Origin: Anaerolineales bacterium UBA5069
GTDB lineage: Bacteria; Chloroflexota; Anaerolineae; Caldilineales; Caldilineaceae
Assembly (NCBI GenBank): GCA_002415895.1
Contig: DIAV01000209.1
Location: 18,068 to 26,419 of the forward strand
Reading direction: 5' to 3'
DNA length: 8,352 bases
Shown here piece after piece: positions 1 through 6,180 of this stretch. The translations under genes and the position numbers were made by a program. A model generated the notes under the pieces. The model ran no database searches, was not told the origin of the DNA, and saw nothing but the letters and a program-made list of their open reading frames with translations. Within the stretch, counting starts at the first letter, position 1. Each line of letters opens with the position of its first letter.

Positions 1-1575
1 GGACGGTGCTGCGGGTGCGGCGGGTGCGGCAGCAGGCAGAGAAGAATGAACGACAACGCGCTGCGCGCGCAGCGTCGAAACTACCAATACGCTGCCCAGC
101 GCCGCAATCAGCAGAAGGGGCAGCAGCGACGCGCTGCCGGGCAGCCCGCCAATCGTGCCCAGGTTGCGCGCAATGTTGCCGTCCTGCCACGCGGGCAGCG
201 CATAGCTCAGCCAGGGGTTGCGCAATGTATCAGGGGGGTAGGCCTGATTGGCCAGCGCCATGCCCCACGTTGCCAGCAGCGACCAGAGCATGAGCACAGC
301 GGTGCTCCAGCGAAAGGCGCGCGAGGGCGCCCACTGCGCAAGCGTGGCCGCCGCCGCCAGCGCAAGAAAGGGCAGCGCAGGCAGCACATAGCGGGGGCCG
401 ACGGCAAAGCCGCCCCACCACATGTGTGATGATGCGTTGAAGGCGAACATGCTCAGCGCGCAGGCCAGTGTGACCCACCACTCGGCGCGCGCGCGGCCCC
501 AGCGCCACCAGATCACGAAGCCGGGCAGCGCCAGCAGCAGCCATGGGCTCAGCAGAAAGAGGCCACGATAGGCGCTAAAGGTAATCCCCCAGATGCCATC
601 CAGCGTGGGGAGGCTCAGGCTCATAAAGCCGGTGCTGTGTTGCTCTGTCCACAACTCCGAGTGGCTGTAGCCCAGCGCCAGCGGCCCGCCGAAAATTGCA
701 CTGTTGTAGCTCATCCACCCGGCCGCCACGGCCCCGCCCGCGAGCATGGTCCAGCCCAGGCGCAAGGGTGCATGCGCTTGCCAGAGCCGCCACGCAGCAT
801 AGAGGAAGATGAAGCCTGCCGGCACGGCCGCCGGGTACTCGCTGACCACGGCATAGCCCAGCAGCACGCCCAGCAGCAGCAGCCGCAGTGCACCCGCGCG
901 CGGTGGCCCCAGCGCCAGCAGTGCAAAGGCTCCAATCAGCAGGAAAGCCGCCAGTTGGTGGCCGTAGACGGCGTTGCTGTAGGCGAAGACGGGGGTGAGC
1001 AACCCATAGGCCAGAGCGCTCAGTGCAGACGCACCCGGCGCGCCGGTAAAGCGCAACGCCAGCCGCCAAACGAGCACAGCCGCCAGCGCTGTGGGCAGCG
1101 CGGCGACCAGCGCCGCGAGCAGCACCTGGAGCGCGGCAAAGCGCAGTTTCTCTGTAGAAACGCCAGTGCCGTCGGCGCGCAGTGTGGCCTGAAAAGCGGG
1201 CGCATTGGCCAGTGCCCCTGTGACATCCTCGTCCAGCACGGCATCAAGTACGGGGTCTACCGCGGCGTAGAGGGGGATGCCAAGCAGGGCCGCGCCGGGT
1301 GCCTTGTCGCTGTAGTAGGCATCGCCCACACGCGCATAGTCCACCGTGTTGTGAACATAGTTGTCAATGCGGAAGGTGTGGTCATCCACCACAGCCACCA
1401 CCATATCGAGGCGCGAGTTTTGATTCGGGTCTGCCCAGCGGGGCAGAACATAGAGCGAGGCGACGAGCACGGTGAGGAAGATGGCCCAATCGATGCGGCG
1501 CACCACTCGCCGGTTGAGGCCGCCAAGTTGCGCGTCTCTCGTTTCGCTCGGTTGGGTATTGAATGTCGCTGCCAA
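1..1575 (-). CDS. GT39-like (GT-C fold) membrane glycosyltransferase, C-terminus cut by the window edge
   Basis: My own translation of the minus strand gives an uninterrupted frame from 1575 to base 1 (525 codons) with no stop, so the gene continues to the left. Enzymes of this type (PMT_2/ArnT-like) transfer a sugar from a polyprenyl-phosphate donor on the outer face of the membrane. Visible signs: a first membrane segment at about 30-45; an acidic loop with Asp64-Asp65 followed by HTFRIDNYVHNTVD (66-79); GDAYYSDKAPGAALLGIPLY (84-103), the classic YSDKAPG block; AVYGHQLAAF (202-211); EYPAAVPAG (246-254); and WWGGFAVGPRYVLPALPF (386-403). About 11-12 membrane segments fit the family. The start is taken as TTG at 1575, the first possible start after the upstream in-frame TGA and preceded by GGGAG. 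GTG at 1506 or 1503 is the alternative but lacks such a site. ATG starts come too late and would delete the first membrane segment. The visible C-terminus is an unusual Ala/Pro tail. The acceptor (glycan, lipid or protein) is unknown. Confidence 0.9.
   Translation of the reverse strand, partial: MAATFNTQPSETRDAQLGGLNRRVVRRIDWAIFLTVLVASLYVLPRWADPNQNSRLDMVVAVVDDHTFRIDNYVHNTVDYARVGDAYYSDKAPGAALLGIPLYAAVDPVLDAVLDEDVTGALANAPAFQATLRADGTGVSTEKLRFAALQVLLAALVAALPTALAAVLVWRLALRFTGAPGASALSALAYGLLTPVFAYSNAVYGHQLAAFLLIGAFALLALGPPRAGALRLLLLGVLLGYAVVSEYPAAVPAGFIFLYAAWRLWQAHAPLRLGWTMLAGGAVAAGWMSYNSAIFGGPLALGYSHSELWTEQHSTGFMSLSLPTLDGIWGITFSAYRGLFLLSPWLLLALPGFVIWWRWGRARAEWWVTLACALSMFAFNASSHMWWGGFAVGPRYVLPALPFLALAAAATLAQWAPSRAFRWSTAVLMLWSLLATWGMALANQAYPPDTLRNPWLSYALPAWQDGNIARNLGTIGGLPGSASLLPLLLIAALGSVLVVSTLRAQRVVVHSSLPAAAPAAPAAPS
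4..30 (-). repeat. 9-bp tandem repeat encoding Ala-Ala-Pro units
   Basis: Two perfect copies of GCCGCACCC (minus strand, 30-22 and 21-13) are followed by a third copy with two mismatches (12-4). They are in register with the GT39-like reading frame, giving AAP-AAP-AAP after residue 514. The array may continue beyond the left edge. Confidence 0.75.
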
Positions 1576-1644
1576 GTGCTGTCTCTCCCAAACTCAATGT
1601 GTACGGGTTTCACGGCGTGCCATGTATGCGGCACGTGTGGCGTG
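1576..1644 (-). other. 69-base intergenic gap with a weak hairpin and the GT39 ribosome binding site
   Basis: This is the only real intergenic space in the window. Plus-strand bases 1616-1621 (CGTGCC) and 1630-1635 (GGCACG) form a six-base stem with an eight-base loop. In the transcribed direction it is not followed by a U run, so it is not a standard intrinsic terminator. I see no convincing -35/-10 pair. GGGAG at 1589-1585 is nine bases before the TTG at 1575 and probably serves as its ribosome binding site. An in-frame TGA at 1596-1594 bounds the downstream gene. Confidence 0.45.
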
Positions 1645-2568
1645 TTACTCGATGTCGCGCAGGGCGTGGGCTAACTGGCGCAGGCTGGGCGTATTGCGCG
1701 GCTGGCCGAAGCCCAAGCGGCGCTGCACCGCAAAGGCTGTCGCTTTGGCCGCGGTGGCGCCAAAGAGCATGGCCTTGAGCACATTGGCGCGCAGCGGCCC
1801 ACCCCAGCGGCGCATGAAGCGCACACGGCTGCGGTAGAGATCGGCTTCGCGCTGCACTTTGCGATTGTGGCTGCTGCCGCCGCCCCAGTGAAGCACGGTG
1901 GCGGCGGGCGCATACCAGACCTCCCAGCCCACATGCGCCATGCGCCGGCACCAATCCACTTCCTCGGCATACATCCAGTAGCCTTCATCCATGCCACCCG
2001 CGGCCTGCCACGCGGCGCGCCGCACGAGCAGGCATGCGCCCTCCACATAATCCACGCGCTGCGGGCCCGCGGCAACCTCCGGCCCTGCCGATGGATACAT
2101 GGGCCCGTAGAGCCGGCGCCCCAGTGTGGAGAGAATAAGCGCCTCGCGCAGCAGCGTGGGAAAGCGCGTGTGCGACGCCTGAAAGGTGCCGTCGGGGTTG
2201 AGCAGGCGAGCGCCAACAATGCCCGCGTTGGGGTTGTTGGCGGCCACGTTGAGCAGCGCGTGCAGCGCACCAGGCATAAGCACGGCGTCACTGTTCAGCA
2301 GCAGGAAGAAATCGCCCTCGGCCTGCGCCATGGCCTGATTGTTGGCCGCGGCAAAGCCCACGTTGTTGCGGTTGGCAATGATATGTACGTCGGGAAAGTG
2401 TGTGCGCACCATCTCAACGCTGTCGTCTGTCGAGGCGTTGTCCACCACCCATACGTCGTAGACAATGGGCGCACCGGCGTGCGCAGCGGTGCGCAGCGTC
2501 TCCAGGCAGAGGGGCAGCAGGTTGCGCGTGTTCCAGTTAACGATGATGACGGAGACTTGCGGCTTCAT
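1645..2568 (-). CDS. Glycosyltransferase family 2 (GT-A), WbbL rhamnosyltransferase-like
   Basis: Complete 307-residue GT2 enzyme. Ordered landmarks: VSVIIVNWNT (5-14), the first strand typical of the WbbL group; VVDNASTDDS (41-50); NNVGFAAANNQAM (68-80); the DXD-equivalent LLLNSDAVL (89-97) with Asp94 as metal ligand; VEGACLLVRR (175-184); YAEEVDWCRRM (200-210) with the catalytic-base acidic pair; and LHWGGGSS (226-233), matching the HxGGxS block of rhamnosyltransferases. The ATG at 2568 overlaps the ligase-like gene's stop by four bases. The TAA stop at 1647-1645 is followed by the only gap of note in the window, 69 bases. It closely resembles the GT2 gene at 5263-6180 block for block, so the two are paralogues that probably add different residues or act on different acceptors. 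Rhamnose as donor is plausible, not shown. Confidence 0.94.
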   Translation of the reverse strand: MKPQVSVIIVNWNTRNLLPLCLETLRTAAHAGAPIVYDVWVVDNASTDDSVEMVRTHFPDVHIIANRNNVGFAAANNQAMAQAEGDFFLLLNSDAVLMPGALHALLNVAANNPNAGIVGARLLNPDGTFQASHTRFPTLLREALILSTLGRRLYGPMYPSAGPEVAAGPQRVDYVEGACLLVRRAAWQAAGGMDEGYWMYAEEVDWCRRMAHVGWEVWYAPAATVLHWGGGSSHNRKVQREADLYRSRVRFMRRWGGPLRANVLKAMLFGATAAKATAFAVQRRLGFGQPRNTPSLRQLAHALRDIE

Positions 2569-4043
2569 GCTGTCGCTCCATCACCTGCGTCGCGTGCAGT
2601 GCGCAGCGCCAGCAGCGCGCCCGCTGCACCGAAAAGCAGCCACGTAAAGACGGCGTTGTCAAAGCCCGAAATCGTCTGGTTGTAGGCAAAGGGCAGCACC
2701 CAGTCGCCCAGCATCATCCCCGCCAGCCCGCCCACACAGCCCGCAGTGACGGCCGCGGCGAGCCCTTCCTCGAAGGTGTGCTCGCCCTTCTGGCTGCTGG
2801 TCAGCTTCCACGCCATGGCGAAGACGCTTACACCCAGCCAAATGAAAACGGCAAAGCCAATGACGCCCGTCTGCGCCACCACATCGAACAGGTTGTTGTG
2901 CGTGGAGCGCGCATTAAGCGGATTGTAGGTCATGTAGTAGGCAGCATACCCCGCCGGCCCCATGCCGAAGAGGGGGTGGCGCTTGATGTGCGTCATGGCC
3001 ATGGCCCAAATGTCGAGGCGGCTCATGCTTCCCTCTTCAATGTTGGAGACGACAATGCGCAGGTAGAGTTCCTCCCAGTGCAGGCCGATGTAGATCAGCA
3101 CGACCACCATGGTCAGTGCAAAGAGGCGCTTGGAGCGCAGGAAGGCAAGCACGCCCCCCGCCACCACCATGGGCAGCCAGCCCGAGAGCCAGCCGCTGTG
3201 CTGCACAAAATCACGATAGAACCACGCACCGGCAATGCCAAGCAGCACGGCGCGCATGAAGTTGTTCAGGCTGGAGTCATACAGCACAAGCGCCATCGCG
3301 AGCACGAATGCCCACATGCTGAAGAGGCCGCGAATGCCATTGGCATAGAAACGGTTTACGAACGGTAGCCCCAGTATCTCGCCCACGATGGCGAATGCGG
3401 CAATCGCCAGCACCACATAGACCATGCGCTTGAGCCAGAGCACACCTTCGTCATATTTCAGCACGCCAATTGTGTTGATGATCAGCAGCATTTGCAGCGG
3501 CAGCAGGATGTTGACGACCAGTGCCGCAACTTGCACGATTGTAAAGGAGCGCGCCACATAGAGCAGCGGGTCGCGCATGATCAGGCTCCACACATAGGCT
3601 ACAACCGAAACAATGCACCAGGCCAGCACCGGCGCGTTGAGCGGGGATGCTAGCAGGCGCATAGTATGCTTGTTGAGTATGAAGGTGTTGAACAGCCACA
3701 TGAATGTGAACGCCAGCGAGAGGATGAGGCTGAGTACGAGCTTGCTGCCCGTGCCTGTGGGCAATGCGATCAGGTTGGCCATGCCCGCCGTTGCCAGAAT
3801 GAGCACCAGCCCCAGTGGCGACGCATCCCGCCGGCGCATGAAGACGACCGCGGCGACTGCCGCTGCCGACGCGCCCAGTGTCAGATACCAATACACGGCA
3901 TCGGTTGCCGTGATGAAGGCAGCGAGCGCGGAAAGAACAAGCACGCCGGCAACGACGGCAATCTGCAGCCAGCGGTTGATTGGCCGTCGGCTGCGCGCGT
4001 ATGCACGTTCCTGGCGCGCGGCGCGCCGCATGGCTGCATTCAT
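2565..4043 (-). CDS. O-antigen ligase / polymerase-like polytopic membrane protein (Wzy_C/WaaL type)
   Basis: 492-residue integral membrane protein with a basic cytoplasmic N-terminus (1-26) and about 12-14 hydrophobic segments, for example near 28-47, 77-95, 101-123, 136-155, 166-190, 204-224, 236-255, 308-321, 392-412, 429-447 and 463-480. Between the segments near 320 and 392 sits one large non-cytoplasmic loop. It carries the family signature SRLDIW (341-346), HPLFGMGPAGY (356-366) and STHNNLFDVVAQTGVIG (380-396), where His382 is the candidate catalytic residue and Arg342 a candidate substrate contact. Proteins of this family (PF04932) either transfer a lipid-linked glycan to an acceptor (WaaL) or polymerise repeat units (Wzy). 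Sequence alone does not distinguish the two. The length is somewhat above typical WaaL (about 400-420). Start and stop both overlap neighbours by four bases (ATGA), so it is made together with the transferases that presumably build its substrate. Confidence 0.9.
   Translation of the reverse strand: MNAAMRRAARQERAYARSRRPINRWLQIAVVAGVLVLSALAAFITATDAVYWYLTLGASAAAVAAVVFMRRRDASPLGLVLILATAGMANLIALPTGTGSKLVLSLILSLAFTFMWLFNTFILNKHTMRLLASPLNAPVLAWCIVSVVAYVWSLIMRDPLLYVARSFTIVQVAALVVNILLPLQMLLIINTIGVLKYDEGVLWLKRMVYVVLAIAAFAIVGEILGLPFVNRFYANGIRGLFSMWAFVLAMALVLYDSSLNNFMRAVLLGIAGAWFYRDFVQHSGWLSGWLPMVVAGGVLAFLRSKRLFALTMVVVLIYIGLHWEELYLRIVVSNIEEGSMSRLDIWAMAMTHIKRHPLFGMGPAGYAAYYMTYNPLNARSTHNNLFDVVAQTGVIGFAVFIWLGVSVFAMAWKLTSSQKGEHTFEEGLAAAVTAGCVGGLAGMMLGDWVLPFAYNQTISGFDNAVFTWLLFGAAGALLALRTARDAGDGATA
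2576..2579 (-). promoter_or_regulatory. Shine-Dalgarno GGAG for the second GT2 gene
   Basis: GGAG on the minus strand, within the last codons of the ligase-like gene, ends seven bases before the ATG at 2568. It supports the ATGA-overlap start. Confidence 0.5.
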
Positions 4044-5254
4044 GCTGTCACCTTACGCAGTGGGGCATTGAGTGTGTCGGCGCGCGTGCCCAGCGCAACC
4101 GCTTCCACAAGTGCAGTGAAGCGCGGGCCAATCTGCGCCCAATCATAGCGTGCGACGGCGGCGCGTCCATTCTCTGCCAGCGTGGCGCGCAGCGCAGGAT
4201 CACCCAGCAAGCGCAGCGTTTCGGCGGCAAAGTGAGCGGGATCGTCGGCAAGGAGCAAGTCGCGCCCGGGCGTCAGGTCCAGCCCATCGGCACCCTTGGT
4301 GGTGGAGACAACGGGCGTGCCCAGGGCCAACGCTTCAAGAACCTTGAGGCGTGTGCCGCCCCCTTCGCGCAGGGGCACCACCTCCGCCCAGCTTGCGCGC
4401 AGGAGGGGCTCCACGCTGTCCAAATAGCCGGTGAACTCCACGCGCTGGGGCAGATCGCCCAGCGCCACACCTGCGGTGCGGCCGGTGACGCGCAGCACGA
4501 CGGTGGGGCGCTGCGCCTGAATCAGCGGCAAAATCTCGTGGGCAAAGTAGCGAACGGCGTCAAGGTTGGCAGAATAGGTAACGGCCCCCGGGAAGAGCAA
4601 CGTGTCGGGCACGGGCGGCACTGCAACCGCCTGCGGCTGGAGGCTAACGCCATTGGGTACAACGGCCATGCGCCCCTTGTAGGCGGGGGTGAGTTTGCGC
4701 ACCAGAGCTTGCTCGCCGGGGGAGACAACCGTGACGAGCGTGAAATCGGGCAGAAAACTGCGCACATAGCGGCCGAGTTTCCAGAGCGAGAGGGCATTGC
4801 GCAGGCTGCGGTTTGCGCCCGCGGCCGGCGCGAGGCGCAGGCCCAATTCAAGCTCCTCCAGAACGCGCGGGATGCCCTGCACCTTTTGCGCGTAGGGAAC
4901 CATGTCGATCTGCCCGGCGATCACCACCTGGGGCTTGCGGCGGACAATGGCGTCATCCACCGCTGCGGCAAAGTGCGGGTTCCATGTGCTCACCACCGAT
5001 CGCGGTTGCGCCGAGAAATAGGCCAGTCGCGCCTTGCGGCTCTGTGGCGCAAAGTGCGCATAGGGGATGGTCGTCACGTCGGCGCACAGGGCGCGCGCAT
5101 CCGCCAGCTGGGTAGCAGTGGGCTCCGCCTCAACAAAGGCCACCAGCGCGACATCGTGTGTTGCGGCCAGCGCCTTGAGCAGCGCGAGTGTGCGCAGTTT
5201 GGCCCCGTTGTCGGCGGGGAAGGGGAACCAGCGGGCTAGATAGAGTATCTGCAT
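4040..5254 (-). CDS. Glycosyltransferase family 4-type, PFPADNGAKLR / GGGTRLK subgroup
   Basis: 404-residue GT-B transferase. The N-terminus MQILYLARWFPFPADNGAKLR, the YSANLDAVRYF segment (227-237), VVPNGVS (198-204) and EGGGTRLKVLEALALGTPVVST (297-318) match the GT4 subgroup that includes transferases annotated as associated with PEP-CTERM/EpsH1 exopolysaccharide systems. That name is a family label, and no exosortase gene is seen here. In this subgroup Glu307 after TRLKVL occupies the position of the donor-binding glutamate. The open frame extends upstream to 5428, but the upstream part overlaps the preceding GT2 gene and has no family similarity. Three starts cluster at ATG 5269, GTG 5266 and ATG 5254. 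I chose 5254 because GGTGAG (5267-5262) lies seven bases before it and the protein then begins exactly at the first beta strand. The gap from the upstream gene is eight bases, and the stop overlaps the next ATG as ATGA. Confidence 0.92.
   Translation of the reverse strand: MQILYLARWFPFPADNGAKLRTLALLKALAATHDVALVAFVEAEPTATQLADARALCADVTTIPYAHFAPQSRKARLAYFSAQPRSVVSTWNPHFAAAVDDAIVRRKPQVVIAGQIDMVPYAQKVQGIPRVLEELELGLRLAPAAGANRSLRNALSLWKLGRYVRSFLPDFTLVTVVSPGEQALVRKLTPAYKGRMAVVPNGVSLQPQAVAVPPVPDTLLFPGAVTYSANLDAVRYFAHEILPLIQAQRPTVVLRVTGRTAGVALGDLPQRVEFTGYLDSVEPLLRASWAEVVPLREGGGTRLKVLEALALGTPVVSTTKGADGLDLTPGRDLLLADDPAHFAAETLRLLGDPALRATLAENGRAAVARYDWAQIGPRFTALVEAVALGTRADTLNAPLRKVTA
4048..4054 (-). promoter_or_regulatory. 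Shine-Dalgarno AAGGTGA for the ligase-like gene
   Basis: The minus strand reads AAGGTGA, then CAGC, then ATG at 4043. The site lies in the last codons of the upstream transferase gene and favours the ATG at 4043 over the in-frame ATG at 4031, which has no comparable site. Confidence 0.55.
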
Positions 5255-5262
5255 GGCGCCGC

Positions 5263-6180
5263 TCACCATTCCCCGTTGAGTGCGTGCTGCTGGCCAAAGC
5301 GGCGCAAGGCAAAGTCGCGCAGCGCCTGTTGCTCCAGCGCGCTGGATGTGCCCTGGCGGCGCGCACGCAGGCCGCCGCGCGCCACGCCATGCACAGCGCG
5401 CGCCATGACAACCGGGCGGCGCGCCCACGGTGTATGGCGCGCAAAGAAGAGCAGCCGGTTGCGCGCCATGTAGTAGAGTGCGGCGCGACTCATGGCTTCG
5501 GGCTCCAGGGGCGCCTTGTGCTGCACGCGCGCCGCCGGCTCAAAGCGCAGCGTCCAACCTGCATGGCGCATGCGTGCACACCAGTCAGTTTCTTCCCAGT
5601 ACATGAAGTAGTGCTCGTCCAGCAAACCCACTTGCGCAGCGGCCGCGCTGCGCACAAGCAGCGCGCAGCCATTGAGAAAATCAACCGCGCGCGCCGCGTA
5701 TTGGCCGCTATCCGGCTCGCCCGCGCCCACGTTCACGGCGTCAGCGTGCGCCCAGTTGATGATGCCGCCCGCCGAACTGATTGTATCCCAGCCATCCCAC
5801 GTATAGACCATGGGGCCGATGGCTGCTGCTTCGGGGTGTGCGTCAAGCGCCGCGACAAGCTCTGCAAGGCAGGTTGGGGCAAGGCGCGTGTCGTTGTTGA
5901 GCAGCAACATGGCCTCTGCACCGCAGGCCAGCGCGTGGCGCATGGCAGCGTTGTTGCCGCCGGCATAGCCCAGGTTCGTTGCCAGCCGCAGGATCTCGAC
6001 ATTGGGAAAGTGACGCGCCACCTGCTCTGCCGTGCCATCGCTGGAAGCGTTGTCAATCACCAGCACATGCGCGGGGTGTGTTTGCGCCGCCAGTGTGGCC
6101 AGGCATTCCAGCGTGAGCGCAATCTGGTTGTAGCAGAGGACGAGCACCCACAGGGCGGGGCGGCTGGTTGGCGTGCTCAA
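5263..6180 (-). CDS. Glycosyltransferase family 2 (GT-A), rhamnosyltransferase-like
   Basis: Complete 305-residue GT2 enzyme of the WbbL/rhamnosyltransferase type, acting on the cytoplasmic side with an NDP-sugar donor. Landmarks in order: first strand WVLVLCYN (11-18); VIDNASSDGT (41-50), the nucleotide-binding segment; NLGYAGGNN (69-77); the DXD-equivalent LLLNNDTRL (92-100), metal binding through Asp97; FLNGCALLVR (168-177); and EETDW (196-200), which supplies the likely catalytic base, followed by the HAGW and VQHKAP blocks. The start is TTG at 6180, overlapping the upstream stop as TTGA and preceded by GGAGG seven bases away. No in-frame Met exists before the catalytic core is lost. The TGA at 5265-5263 is eight bases before the next gene. 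The C-terminal tail after about residue 250 is basic and Arg-rich. Rhamnose specificity is only a family tendency. It is a paralogue of the GT2 gene at 1645-2568. Confidence 0.93.
   Translation of the reverse strand: MSTPTSRPALWVLVLCYNQIALTLECLATLAAQTHPAHVLVIDNASSDGTAEQVARHFPNVEILRLATNLGYAGGNNAAMRHALACGAEAMLLLNNDTRLAPTCLAELVAALDAHPEAAAIGPMVYTWDGWDTISSAGGIINWAHADAVNVGAGEPDSGQYAARAVDFLNGCALLVRSAAAAQVGLLDEHYFMYWEETDWCARMRHAGWTLRFEPAARVQHKAPLEPEAMSRAALYYMARNRLLFFARHTPWARRPVVMARAVHGVARGGLRARRQGTSSALEQQALRDFALRRFGQQHALNGEW

Noticed and set aside
840..900. CTG-rich repeats (also near 530-545) as possible microsatellite or CRISPR-like repeats
   Set aside because: They are runs of Leu codons in membrane helices of the GT39-like protein; no regular spacers or repeat units are present.
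1257..1634. Minus-strand 125-codon frame at the start of the GT39-like region
   Set aside because: It lies in a different register from the GT39-like frame, has no motif, and is interrupted while the GT39 frame stays open for 525 codons.
1616..1635. Possible intrinsic terminator after the second GT2 gene
   Set aside because: The stem is only six bases and is not followed by a U run in the transcribed direction.
637..1674. Plus-strand open frame of 345 codons opposite the GT39-like gene
   Set aside because: Same codon-register mirror effect. The product is Arg/Gln/His-rich with no family motif, while the minus strand carries clear GT39 blocks.
1867..2685. Plus-strand open frame of 272 codons opposite the second GT2 gene
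   Set aside because: In mirror register with the GT2 gene, low-complexity composition, no motif.
3980..5239. Long plus-strand open frame (419 codons) opposite the third GT4 gene
   Set aside because: It lies in exact codon register with the minus-strand gene, so its stops would need sense codons TTA, CTA or TCA, which are rare in this GC-rich sequence. It ends exactly at the rare CTA codon for Leu6 of the real gene. Its translation is rich in Arg, Gln, His and Ala without any recognisable domain.
5255..5428. 58-residue N-terminal extension of the third GT4 protein
   Set aside because: The extension overlaps the well-supported GT2 gene, is Arg/Ala/Cys-rich and precedes the first beta strand; the ATG at 5254 with GGTGAG upstream gives a normal family N-terminus.
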